From the NCBI GenBank assembly GCA_029568995.1, contig JAKPYU010000129.1:1-32192 (forward strand): DNA of 32,192 bases, given 5' to 3'. This DNA comes from Candidatus Omnitrophota bacterium. GTDB taxonomy: Bacteria > Hinthialibacterota > Hinthialibacteria > Hinthialibacterales > JAKPRU01. The first letter of the stretch is position 1, and every line of letters begins with the position of its first letter. A program made the position numbers and the translations under genes. Below are positions 23,381 through 31,553 of the stretch, one piece after another. The notes beneath the pieces were generated by a model, which worked only from the letters and a program-made list of their open reading frames with translations, was not told where the DNA came from and did not search any database.

Positions 23381-23536
23381 TTCGTTCCTGAGAAAGCTCG
23401 CTCGCAGGTGTCACGCCGAGGAGTCTTGTGCTATCCGGTCAACCCCCACCTAACCTCCCCCGATCTTCGGGGGAGGAACCTTTCCCCCACTTTCTTTACC
23501 CAATCACCAGCTCTGCCGGAGGGAGGCTCGGAATGA
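23381..23536. repeat. Dispersed intergenic repeat, copy B
   Basis: Same order as copy A: ttcctgagaaagctcgctcg, gagtcttgtg, caacccccacctaacc, and the hairpin CCTCCCCCGA (23454-23463)/TCGGGGGAGG (23467-23476). Next come cccccactttcttt and acccaatcacc, then ctctgccggagggaggctcg and gaatgac. The rest of the interval 23313-23646 shows an AT-rich stretch with a T9 tract and no gene. Confidence 0.8.
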
Positions 23537-23646
23537 CAGACCAGCAAGCCGGTTACCCAATCCTGGAACATGGGTAGGAAGAAAAGCGGGCACGGGGTAG
23601 GCTTACAAATCATTCAAGTCGAGTCGCCGGAGGAACAAGGCATAGA

Positions 23647-24402
23647 ATGAAAGCAGTCGTTTTGGCGGCAGGAAAAGGAACCCGGATGGGTCATCTGACG
23701 GTGGATCGTCCCAAACCCATGATCGAGATCGGGAAACGGAGGATTCTCGAACATATTCTCTTTGCCATCCGAGACAGCGGGATTCGTGAGTTTATCGTCG
23801 TAACAGGGTATTTCGCCAACCTGATCGAGGACCATTTCGGCGACGGTCGGGAATTCGGGATGGAAATGACCTATGTTCGGCAGGAGAAGATCGACGGAAC
23901 CGGCAACGCCCTGCATCTGACACGGGATCTTGTGGGGAACGAGACATTTTTCATGTCGTTTGGGGATATCATCACTTCCATTGAGAACTATCCACGCTTG
24001 ATCGAGACCTATCGACAGCGCCCCTGCCCTGCCCTGTTGACCCTGGCGGATGTGGAAGATCCCTGCAACGGAGCGGCGGTGTATGTGGATGCCGATCATC
24101 GGGTGCAGAGAATCATCGAAAAGCCTGTCCGGGGAACCTCAACAACCGATTGGAACAACGCGGGAATCTTCATTTTCGACCCGGTCATTTTCGAGTACAC
24201 CGCAAAGCTGACTCCATCACCCCGTGGTGAATACGAACTCACCCAGGCGATTCATCATATACTGGCGGATGGAAAGGAAGTCTTCGGATTTCCGTTGTCC
24301 GGGCATTGGGGAGACATCGGCACCCCGGAGGATGTCGAGAGGATCATGCGGGTGCTGGATCAGCCGACTGATTTCACTTCTCCTGAAGCAACTGGAAGGT
24401 GA
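23647..24402 (+). CDS. Sugar-1-phosphate nucleotidyltransferase
   Basis: 251 residues from ATG at 23647, with AAGG about 8 bases and GGAGG 14 bases upstream. The N-terminal signature LAAGKGTRMGHLT-x4-RPKPM (6-25) is the nucleotide-binding loop with the catalytic arginine and lysine. SFGDII gives the metal-binding aspartate. Further blocks are RIIEKP, NAGIFIF and GHWGDIGTPEDV. The protein is shorter than RmlA (about 290) and lacks its C-terminal dimer arm, so it belongs with short uridylyl, guanylyl or thymidylyltransferases, such as HddC or MurNAc-1-P types. It should make an NDP-sugar in the cytoplasm, plausibly for the WecA-like transferase encoded nearby. Its 3' end overlaps the convergent PPC-repeat gene by 29 bp. 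Confidence 0.9.
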   Translation: MKAVVLAAGKGTRMGHLTVDRPKPMIEIGKRRILEHILFAIRDSGIREFIVVTGYFANLIEDHFGDGREFGMEMTYVRQEKIDGTGNALHLTRDLVGNETFFMSFGDIITSIENYPRLIETYRQRPCPALLTLADVEDPCNGAAVYVDADHRVQRIIEKPVRGTSTTDWNNAGIFIFDPVIFEYTAKLTPSPRGEYELTQAIHHILADGKEVFGFPLSGHWGDIGTPEDVERIMRVLDQPTDFTSPEATGR

Positions 24403-26383
24403 TCCAGGCGGGGCCGAAGGTTCCTTTTGCGCCATAGATATCCAGCCGGTAAGTCCCTGTCTGTGTGACGGTCAGAAAGGCATGAGCGTCATCTTCCGGC
24501 GGGGCGAAACTGTTATCCACATGGACCAGGGCGTAGCCTCCGGGAGAGAACACTCGAAATGCGGGATCGAGCGATCCCAGACGATCCGTGACATAGACGT
24601 ACAGAGAGCTTCCGGCGGTGGCGAAAAACTCAAAGGTTTCGGTTTGTTTGCTGAACACGTAGGTGGACGTGATCCCCGGTTGGAGGATGGCAAAAGTGTT
24701 TTGACCCTCCTCCAGATGGAGACGATAAGGACCCACTGTCTGGAACGGCCCTCCTGAGACTTCAGCGACTCCCTCAGTCATCCGGGTCACCAGGATCGCA
24801 TCATCGCCAAGACCGTTGTTGTCGTCCGATGCCACAAGATTGCCGTTCATATCATACAATTTCAAAAAGGGGTCCAGTTTCCCGTCACTGCCCAGTTTCG
24901 GATCGTAGTCGTCCAGAGAGAACCGGAAATAGCGCGAGTAGGGATTCGTGAAGAAGTATCGGTCCGTGTTCCCGGCGCGCGAGATCTCGCCGCTGATGGT
25001 TTGTCCCAGGGAGATCGGACGTTCTTCCGATTGCGCCTCCGCCAGGATGAGGCGGAAGAAGCCCCGCGTGGGATTGGTGAACGGACTCATCACAAGAATG
25101 GTGTAGATCCCCGTGTAGGGTGCCTTTGGAACAATGATCTGCGCATCATCTTCGGGACCGCTGTTGTCATCGAGAATGGACTCCTTCGTGACCGGCATCT
25201 GCAAGACCAGGAACGGATCATAAGTCCCACCGTCATCCGTCAGAAGGATCTCAATCCGCTGTCCTTCGTGAGCAAAGAAAGTGAAGGTGCGCAGTTCATT
25301 GCTGGAATTCAGTGTTCCTGTGATGGTCTGGCCGAAAGCGATGCTCTGGTATCCCGCACCGCCCCCGGAATCTCCCAGGTCGACCGCAACCACATACGCG
25401 CCCACGGTCCCGCCTGCTCCACTGATTTCGAGCTGGTATTTCCCTTCCGGGGCATTCGGAACAATAAGCAGGGCATCATCCCCATAGCCGCCATCATCAT
25501 CGGAGATCCGGCGTCCATCCGGGACGACCACGGAAGCGTAAGGGTCCAGCGGACCGCCGCGATCCGAAACGCCGATGGTCAGTTGGCTGGTTTGGGGTGC
25601 ATGAAAATAGAAGACCGCTTTCGGTTGGGACTGGGTAAGCGTCCCTTCAATGCCAAAAGGGGCGTCATAGGTTTTCATGCCGTTGGGATCCAGAGAGATG
25701 CTCAATGCCGGAAGAGACCGATGGAGGAGTAAGTCTTCCAGAAGCAGGTAGAACCAGATTCCATTGGGAGCCTTGATATCCTGGGGTGGTGCGAAAGCCA
25801 ACGCCCCTTGGGATAGAACAGTCTGCATCGGCCCGATATCGCCCACATGAATGGTCTGATTGTGCATATCGGACGGGAGTTGGGAGAGCATTTCCGGGGG
25901 AAGAATCAGCTGTCCCGTGACACAGTTCGCGGTCTGCGTGCCGAAATTGGCAACGTACAGCCTCACGGAAGCCCACTCGCCGGGGGAAATACTCCCATTG
26001 GCATCGCCCGTCGGTGGCGGATCGTTTATCTCAGCGCCGACAACACGCAGATCCACACCCGCCGGGATCAGACCAATATCGAGTTCAACCACTTCGGCGA
26101 ATTTCCTGCCGTCCGGGGCAGTGGTTTCCACAAGGACCAGGTGATGCCCCGGCAAGGAGTAGCGGTGCTCTGCCATCGGGCCATATAGAACGGTCGTATC
26201 ATCAAATTCCCATCGGATGCTCGCGTATTGTTCACGCGATTGCCACGCATCGAACACAATAGGGGAATAGACGGAGAGATAATCGGTCGGGGTCAGGACT
26301 CGCACAGCTGCGAGACCCGAATTGACACTGAGGAAGAAAAGCAGAACGCTCCAAATCGAGAGAATCGGACGGTTGCCCGGCAT
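24374..26383 (-). CDS. Secreted protein with PKD-like, CARDB-like and four PPC-type repeats
   Basis: 669 residues; signal peptide 1-25 (LLFFLSVNSGLA|A). Residues 28-105 look like a PKD/Ig-like domain (IRWEFDDTTVLYGP...HRYSLPG). Residues 108-225 match a CARDB-type adhesion module (GDANGSISPGEWASVRLYV). Four bacterial pre-peptidase C-terminal-type repeats follow to the end, each with a strand pattern LDPY.V...DG, then an acidic loop: SDDDGGYGDDALL, LDDNSGPEDDAQI, SDDNNGLGDDAIL and VDNSFAPPEDDAHA. These loops are likely calcium sites. No catalytic domain is seen, so it is probably a cell-surface or matrix adhesion protein rather than a protease. GGGGGT about 8 bases before the ATG may serve as ribosome site. 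The 3' end overlaps the nucleotidyltransferase gene. Confidence 0.85.
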   Translation of the reverse strand: MPGNRPILSIWSVLLFFLSVNSGLAAVRVLTPTDYLSVYSPIVFDAWQSREQYASIRWEFDDTTVLYGPMAEHRYSLPGHHLVLVETTAPDGRKFAEVVELDIGLIPAGVDLRVVGAEINDPPPTGDANGSISPGEWASVRLYVANFGTQTANCVTGQLILPPEMLSQLPSDMHNQTIHVGDIGPMQTVLSQGALAFAPPQDIKAPNGIWFYLLLEDLLLHRSLPALSISLDPNGMKTYDAPFGIEGTLTQSQPKAVFYFHAPQTSQLTIGVSDRGGPLDPYASVVVPDGRRISDDDGGYGDDALLIVPNAPEGKYQLEISGAGGTVGAYVVAVDLGDSGGGAGYQSIAFGQTITGTLNSSNELRTFTFFAHEGQRIEILLTDDGGTYDPFLVLQMPVTKESILDDNSGPEDDAQIIVPKAPYTGIYTILVMSPFTNPTRGFFRLILAEAQSEERPISLGQTISGEISRAGNTDRYFFTNPYSRYFRFSLDDYDPKLGSDGKLDPFLKLYDMNGNLVASDDNNGLGDDAILVTRMTEGVAEVSGGPFQTVGPYRLHLEEGQNTFAILQPGITSTYVFSKQTETFEFFATAGSSLYVYVTDRLGSLDPAFRVFSPGGYALVHVDNSFAPPEDDAHAFLTVTQTGTYRLDIYGAKGTFGPAWITFQLLQEK

Positions 26384-26469
26384 GATGACGTACCCCCGGA
26401 TATCCGGATTTGTGACTGATCCCTCAACCGTCTCAAGCCAGGAATGGTGATTTTATCTGCCTGTTCTTC

Positions 26470-26509
26470 CCTCACCCCAACCCTCTCCTGGAGGGAGAGG
26501 GAGAAAAGA
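26470..26509. repeat. CT-rich hairpin repeat
   Basis: CCCTCTCC (26481-26488) and GGAGAGGG (26494-26501) form a perfect 8-bp stem with a 5-base loop, preceded by ccctcaccccaa. It is one of the same CT-rich family seen at 10515-10540. It occupies the 188-bp gap between the SprT-like and PPC-repeat genes, and no other structure is evident there. Confidence 0.7.
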
Positions 26510-26571
26510 TGGTTTCCCAGGAGAACAGGACACCATATAGAATACCGCGATTTTCTGTGAAACCAAAGGGC

Positions 26572-27426
26572 CTAACTCCAGTATTTTCCGATCCATCGCA
26601 CGGCGCGTTCATATTCAGGAAATTCCCGCTCGCGGCGTTTGAATTCATCGGTATGGATTTGTCGCCGTCTTCCGTTACTGTTTGCGGGACAGGCGATGTG
26701 CAGGAGTTCATGGTACATGATGTAGTCCAGGACAAAGACTGGAACCCGCTTACTGTCGAGTCGCGAACTGATCACAACAATGTTGAATTCCTCATCGTAA
26801 TATCCCATGGTGCGACGACTGTCACCCGGACTCCAGGTCAGCATGGGTTTCCGGAGACGTCCTCGGAAATAGGCGCGGTTTACGCGAGCGAAAACCTCCT
26901 CCAGGTCGCGGCATTTGCCCTGTGTGCCGACAATGATCTTTTTCCCGGCTATGCGTCGAAGCCGACGCATACGTTCCTCGACTTCCGGGTTTCGGCAGAA
27001 CTCGTCGTAGGCCCTGCAAAGATCGCGTGGAACGGGAGAACCGTGGAACCTGGAAAGAAGTGTATGCAGAACGCCGCCAAGAACTTCTTCCGGGGCATCG
27101 AGGAGCAAATGCGAGATCCGTATCGAGATGCCGGTCCTCTGTTCGCGGATCGTGCTCTTGAGAGAGTTGTATCCGTAAAACGAAACGCGGTAGGGACCTC
27201 GTTTCGAGGGAGGGTACCCCGCACACACCTTGCGGGCGACGCGGAGGAGCCTTTTTCCCGCCTCTTCAATCAATTCGGCGGAAGGCCCGTTGCCGGATTG
27301 GGATTTCGCTCTTGGAGGCGCTTCCCGCTTGGACATGTCCTCCCGCCGCATGGGACGGTCTTCCTCCCACAGCAGATCCTGATAGCAGTCCTTTTCAACG
27401 CCTGATCGATGCGATACCGCCCTCAT
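26572..27426 (-). CDS. SprT/YgjP-like zinc metalloprotease with duplicated domain
   Basis: 284 residues from the ATG at 27426, which overlaps the upstream stop as ATGA; a longer frame reaches 27618 inside the WecA-like gene and is less likely. The zinc site is HELLH at 239-243, with H258 (RRQIHTDEFKRRE) as probable third ligand, preceded by a beta-hairpin LTWSPGDSRRTMGYYD typical of SprT-like proteins. Residues 82-129 resemble 196-246, including VLGGVLHTLLSRFHG against VLDYIMYHELLHIAC, but without HExxH. The protein thus seems to be a tandem duplicate with only the second half catalytic. SprT-like proteases cut DNA-protein crosslinks; YgjP-like relatives are poorly known. It is coupled to the WecA-like gene. 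No signal peptide, so cytoplasmic. Confidence 0.82.
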   Translation of the reverse strand: MRAVSHRSGVEKDCYQDLLWEEDRPMRREDMSKREAPPRAKSQSGNGPSAELIEEAGKRLLRVARKVCAGYPPSKRGPYRVSFYGYNSLKSTIREQRTGISIRISHLLLDAPEEVLGGVLHTLLSRFHGSPVPRDLCRAYDEFCRNPEVEERMRRLRRIAGKKIIVGTQGKCRDLEEVFARVNRAYFRGRLRKPMLTWSPGDSRRTMGYYDEEFNIVVISSRLDSKRVPVFVLDYIMYHELLHIACPANSNGRRRQIHTDEFKRREREFPEYERAVRWIGKYWS

Positions 27427-28544
27427 GGCTTTTCGTGTTCCGAAACCAATGGTCCGTCGGAATCCGGAGATGATGTAAGTTGAGCGATCCTGCGATCCAA
27501 ATAGGCAAACACCCAGAATCCCCACATCACCGTTCCACCGAACACAGTCAGAAAAAGAATGGTGAGGTGATTCGGCAACCGCGATCCCAGGTACGCCGAC
27601 ACCGCCAGCAGCAGGCACAAACCATGTAGCAACAGCACGGCGTGCCGATGGGACAAGCCCAGCTGAAGAAGACGATGGTGGATGTGTTCCCGGTCGGGCG
27701 CAAAGGGATGCTGTCCCCGACGACTGCGGCGAATCACCGCCAGGCCGGTATCCAGAATGGGAAGCAAGAGAGCCACAAGCGGAAACAGAAGAGACACGAC
27801 CGTTGTACTTTTTACACTGTTCTCGATTGCGCTGGCGCCGAGCAAGAAACCGAGATAGAGCGCCCCGGCATCACCCATGAATATTTTCGCCGGGTGGAAG
27901 TTATAGGGAAGGAATCCCAGGGTCGTTCCGACCAAAATCAGCGAAATAAGGCTCACAAATCCCTGCCAGGGGGAAAGGGCGATGGCCAGATTGGCACATG
28001 CGGCGAAAAAAACCACCCCGGCGGCAAGGCCATCAAGACCATCCACCAGGTTGATCGCATTGGCGATCCCGACAATCCAGAAAACCGAGAGAATCCAGCC
28101 GGCGGCTCCCAAGGAAACCTGACCGCCGCCGAACGGATTCGTGACAAGTTCAAAGCGAAAGCCGAAAGCGACCAGGAAGAGGGCAACCAGGACTTGTGCC
28201 AGCAGTTTCCATTTGGGAGCCATGCCACGGAGATCGTCATAAATCCCGACCAGCAGAATGAACGTGCCTCCCACGAACAGCACAACCCACTTCTGCAGCC
28301 AGGCTGAACTCTCAAGCAGGAAAGGACATTGATAAATCACATAGAGGAAGACAGCGGCATACGAGGCATGAAAGGCCAATCCGCCCAGATAGGGGATTGG
28401 GCGATCATGCACTTTCCGTGCAACGGGGCGGTCCACAGCCCCCAACGCTTTCGCCAAAACAATCCACACCGGTGTGGTCACGACCGCCACCAGGAAGGAG
28501 AGAACCGCGATCTCCCAATAGGTTCGTGGAAGCCAGGGCATCAT
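27423..28544 (-). CDS. WecA/MraY-family undecaprenyl-phosphate glycosyl-1-phosphate transferase
   Basis: 373 residues with about 10-11 membrane helices. The family's catalytic motifs are all present: the DD pair at 103-104 (GIYDDLRGM), NAINLVDGLDGLAAG from 162, FMGDAGALYLGF from 222 and HIHHRLL at 287-293. The HxHH form and the length fit WecA/TagO/RfbK-like enzymes rather than MraY. It would link a sugar-1-phosphate from UDP-sugar to undecaprenyl phosphate, starting O-antigen, teichoic acid-like or capsular polymer synthesis. First ATG of MM was used, with GAGGA about 9 bases upstream. The stop overlaps the SprT-like start, so both are in one transcript. Confidence 0.93.
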   Translation of the reverse strand: MMPWLPRTYWEIAVLSFLVAVVTTPVWIVLAKALGAVDRPVARKVHDRPIPYLGGLAFHASYAAVFLYVIYQCPFLLESSAWLQKWVVLFVGGTFILLVGIYDDLRGMAPKWKLLAQVLVALFLVAFGFRFELVTNPFGGGQVSLGAAGWILSVFWIVGIANAINLVDGLDGLAAGVVFFAACANLAIALSPWQGFVSLISLILVGTTLGFLPYNFHPAKIFMGDAGALYLGFLLGASAIENSVKSTTVVSLLFPLVALLLPILDTGLAVIRRSRRGQHPFAPDREHIHHRLLQLGLSHRHAVLLLHGLCLLLAVSAYLGSRLPNHLTILFLTVFGGTVMWGFWVFAYLDRRIAQLTSSPDSDGPLVSEHEKP

Positions 28545-28705
28545 GGCGACAAGATCCTCTTCGGATGGGAATCATACTGTTCCTCACGACGCAAGTTCAG
28601 TGCTGTAGGGAGAAACCACGGGATCTTGCGCACCGGCGGGTCGTCCATTAGCCTGTAACGTGCCATATTGTCCATTTCCGAATCTCAAGATCGACAGAGA
28701 AAGCC

Positions 28706-29860
28706 ATGAAATCCCGAAATGTCCTGCTGGGTCTGTTCCTCACGCTGGTTGTCCTGGTGGCCATGGCAACCGTGGTCCTGGGGATACTGATTTCCATCCA
28801 CAACGGGAGGGTATCGACCCTTCTTGGGGAGGGAAATGTCGCATTGGTTCGAATCGAAGGCGTTTTATACGACGTGCAGGAATGGCTGGATCAGATCGAG
28901 GAGTATGGAGAGGACTCCGCTATCTCCGCGGTGGTTGTTCGGATTGACAGTCCGGGGGGAGCGATTGCGCCGTCCCAGGATTTGTACCGTGCGATTCTTG
29001 AACTGCGCGAAAAGCACCACAAGACCGTGGTAGCGTCTTTCGGGTCCATTGCCGCATCGGGTGGCTATTACGCAACGTGCGGCGCAAATGCAATCGTCAG
29101 TTCGGAAGGGACGCTTACCGGCAGTGTCGGTGTGTATATGAAACTATGGCAGGCCGAGGATCTATTGGAAAAGATCGGAATTGGAGCGGAGACAATCAAA
29201 GCGGGACGATTCAAAGACATTGGGGATTTCGACCGAGAGTTGACTCCCGAAGAACGTCAGATGCTCCAAGAGACCGTGGACGACATGTACGATCAATTTG
29301 TTGAGGTCATCGAGAAAGGCAGGCGAAATTCATTTTTGAAATTGCTGCGTTCCGATCCGGTCGAGATGAGACAATCTAAGATCAATGAAACAGGGGATTT
29401 AGAATATCCATATTCAGAAGAGATTCTGGGCCTGATTGAAGAGTACCGCAAGTCGACTCCGGCGGAACAGGCATTTGTCGGTCCCGTACCTGCGGGAGAA
29501 CCAATGCCGGCTACCAATACCCTTTCGGAGGCAACGGCGGCTTTAGTCAATGAAGCAACCGAGGCCAATCGCCCCCCGATGGAAGTGGAGAAGAGACTAC
29601 TGAAGGAATTTGCCCGGCAAGTGGCGGACGGGAAGATCTACACGGGTCGTCAGGCGAAAGAAATCGGTCTGGTGGACCATCTGGGGACGCTGGATGATGC
29701 AATCAAGTTAGCGGCGAAGATCGCGGGAATCCAAGGCGAACCGAATGTGATCGAGAAGAAACCGGGCCGCCAGGGATTGATCGACCTGCTGACAGAGGGA
29801 TTAGCGAAGGTAACGAAACCCCGCATGTATTCGCCGTTTGAATACCGGTTTCCGTATTGA
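28706..29860 (+). CDS. sppA: Signal peptide peptidase SppA (S49) with internal insertion
   Basis: 384 residues with one N-terminal membrane helix (7-31). The S49 core is clear: VVVRIDSPGGAIAPSQDL; SIAASGGYYA, with nucleophile S118; GTLTGSVGVYM; and AGRFKDIG, with general base K170, giving the Ser-Lys dyad. YTGRQAKEIGLVDHLG (312-327) is the usual C-terminal block. In short bacterial SppA, the segment EVIEKGR joins this block after about 15 residues; here about 95 residues intervene (207-303), mainly acidic and helical. The role is cleavage of remnant signal peptides in the membrane. No strong ribosome site is apparent. It is transcribed away from the WecA-like gene, with 161 bp between. Confidence 0.92.
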   Translation: MKSRNVLLGLFLTLVVLVAMATVVLGILISIHNGRVSTLLGEGNVALVRIEGVLYDVQEWLDQIEEYGEDSAISAVVVRIDSPGGAIAPSQDLYRAILELREKHHKTVVASFGSIAASGGYYATCGANAIVSSEGTLTGSVGVYMKLWQAEDLLEKIGIGAETIKAGRFKDIGDFDRELTPEERQMLQETVDDMYDQFVEVIEKGRRNSFLKLLRSDPVEMRQSKINETGDLEYPYSEEILGLIEEYRKSTPAEQAFVGPVPAGEPMPATNTLSEATAALVNEATEANRPPMEVEKRLLKEFARQVADGKIYTGRQAKEIGLVDHLGTLDDAIKLAAKIAGIQGEPNVIEKKPGRQGLIDLLTEGLAKVTKPRMYSPFEYRFPY

Positions 29861-29881
29861 GGCATTCCATGTCATCCCATG

Positions 29882-29907
29882 CGGCAATCACAAGTTGCCG
29901 GATTTTA
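29882..29907 (+). terminator. Candidate intrinsic terminator after sppA
   Basis: CGGCAA (29882-29887) and TTGCCG (29895-29900) pair around a 7-base loop, followed by GATTTTAT. The stem is short, so the assignment is tentative. It lies 22 bases beyond the sppA stop. Confidence 0.4.
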
Positions 29908-29956
29908 TAGGAACGATATGCTCGAACTGAACTGTTAAAAAGTCAGGAGGTTCGCG

Positions 29957-30922
29957 ATGTCGAAGGAATGCCCTGTTTGTGGAACCCCGAATGTGGATAC
30001 CCAAGATTGGAGAGAGCCGGGTGACCCTCCGGGCCTCATATATTACAGATGCCCAAAATGCGGCGAATTCATACTGTGCAAAAGCGAGATCGCTGATGTG
30101 CGGAATCTCCTTGATCGCACCAAATTCGGTCCCGCAATTCTGAGCCATGCTATTTGGAAAAGGCAGAAGCCTTACAATCGGCCTCGATTCACTTACGAAA
30201 CCGTATTTTGGATTCTGAAGAATGAGATTCTCCCAACACTACAAGAACAGGCAGATAATGTGATCCGCTGGCTTGGTGAGAATCTCCCGGGACCAGGGGA
30301 GAACCTACGAGCGAATAGACAATTATTGCAGTCCGTTATGGGTGCAAAAAATGATGCGGGAGTAGATCTTGTCTTAGAGCATCTTTTCAAAGATGAACTA
30401 TTGGAGGCCACGATGGAGACTCTCACACTCTCCTTCGACGGGTGGAAACGTTTCGAGGAGATGAAGAGATCCGTTTCGGAAACTCGGAAGGCCTTCATGG
30501 CGATGAAATTCAATGACCCAGAGATTGAAGGATTCTTCGATCTGTGCTTGAAACCGGCTGTTGAGAAAACTGGCTTCCGTCTTGTCCATATCGGCAGGAA
30601 CCCAAAGGAAGGATCAATCGATGAGAGAATCATCGCCGAGATTCGGACATCCCGCTTTGTTGTGGCAGACCTCACCCATGGAAACCAAGGGGCGTACTGG
30701 GAAGCAGGTGTTGCGAAAGGCTTGGGAAAACCTGTGTTCTATACCTGCCTGAAAGATTTCTTCGACAAAAAAGGGGATTACACGGAGACAGGTGGCGTCC
30801 ATTTCGACACCAGGCAGCAATACATCATAGTGTGGGAGAAGGACAAGTTCGACGAGGCCACCAAGAACATTAAAGCGACGATCCGTAATAGTATTCCTGA
30901 CGCGAAGATGGAAGATGAATGA
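29957..30922 (+). CDS. Zinc-ribbon protein with nucleoside 2-deoxyribosyltransferase-like (TIR-like) domain
   Basis: 321 residues from ATG at 29957, with AGGAGG 6 bases upstream. An N-terminal zinc ribbon has C5-x2-C8 and C32-x2-C35. A helical middle part ends TLSFDGWKRFEEM (157-169). From 178, KAFMAMKF, LKPAVEKTGFRL, IIAEIRTSRFVVADLT (D238), YWEAGVAKGLGKPVFYTC (E249) and HFDTRQ (282-287) follow, the pattern of NDT/TIR-like Rossmann proteins that cut N-glycosidic bonds of nucleotides. D238 and E249 are the likely active-site acids. The ribbon may sense nucleic acid or a partner, which is inference. Composition is more AT-rich than the neighbours, hinting at transfer. No classical toxin or cyclase partner lies beside it; the only neighbour is a convergent small protein. 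Confidence 0.85.
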   Translation: MSKECPVCGTPNVDTQDWREPGDPPGLIYYRCPKCGEFILCKSEIADVRNLLDRTKFGPAILSHAIWKRQKPYNRPRFTYETVFWILKNEILPTLQEQADNVIRWLGENLPGPGENLRANRQLLQSVMGAKNDAGVDLVLEHLFKDELLEATMETLTLSFDGWKRFEEMKRSVSETRKAFMAMKFNDPEIEGFFDLCLKPAVEKTGFRLVHIGRNPKEGSIDERIIAEIRTSRFVVADLTHGNQGAYWEAGVAKGLGKPVFYTCLKDFFDKKGDYTETGGVHFDTRQQYIIVWEKDKFDEATKNIKATIRNSIPDAKMEDE

Positions 30923-30934
30923 ATCGTGCCGGGA

Positions 30935-31339
30935 TTAGCCCGATGAACCGTCATCGCCCATTCCATCTGTTTGTTTGTATTCAATGGTGATTTTGATTCT
31001 GAAGGAATTGCCGCAGCAATTTCTGTTCTTATTGCGCCCCCTTGGCGATCCTCTCTTGCCTTGGCACTCTCTTGTCGCCTGAAATTCCCTGTCCCCGCGG
31101 CGAACCATGTTACGGATTATATCTGCAAGACGAAAACCTCCATTATGACATAGCGGGCTGCTGCAAGCCACGTGCTCTTCTATGTCTTCCTTCGAATATC
31201 TACTAACGCGGCTGTTGTCACCGACACCAAGTCCGGATTCCACAACCTCGACGTCAATATCCCGAATTTGGGGAAAGCATTCGTCAAAGGAAACGGGCTC
31301 TCTGGGAATCAGGAAATCACCATGGTCACAATTTCTCAT
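30935..31339 (-). CDS. Small four-cysteine protein of unknown function
   Basis: 134 residues from the ATG at 31339, selected because GGAGG lies 7 bases upstream; a longer frame reaches 31378. The centre holds C59 and C64 in ACSSPLCHNGGFRLADII, and C92 and C108/C109 follow, so a zinc site is likely. The C-terminal half is basic (GKRGSPRGRNKNRN) before a strand NSFRIKITIEYKQ. I recognise the motif order from uncharacterised bacterial proteins, but no function can be named. It converges on the zinc-ribbon NDT-like gene, with only 12 bp between the stops. Both are relatively AT-rich, so they may have arrived together. Confidence 0.6.
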   Translation of the reverse strand: MRNCDHGDFLIPREPVSFDECFPQIRDIDVEVVESGLGVGDNSRVSRYSKEDIEEHVACSSPLCHNGGFRLADIIRNMVRRGDREFQATRECQGKRGSPRGRNKNRNCCGNSFRIKITIEYKQTDGMGDDGSSG

Positions 31340-31553
31340 AGCGCGCCCTCCATGAGATTGTTGCCAAGAATTATGCACTTTGAACAGCAGTGTAGCAGGA
31401 TCTTACCTTGAAGACCACCTAACTTTCTCGTCACATATGAAGACCGTCGGGGACGCCAAGTCTGGAATCCAATTCTTCGGGACAGAACAAAATTGATCCG
31501 GCGTCCCGCATATCCGATATTGCGAACGGATAGGAAAGGTTGGATGCTTGGAT

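Noticed and set aside
26509..27405. A 298-codon plus-strand frame opposite the SprT-like gene
   Set aside because: The minus-strand frame has HELLH and couples to the WecA-like gene. The plus frame has no coherent composition.
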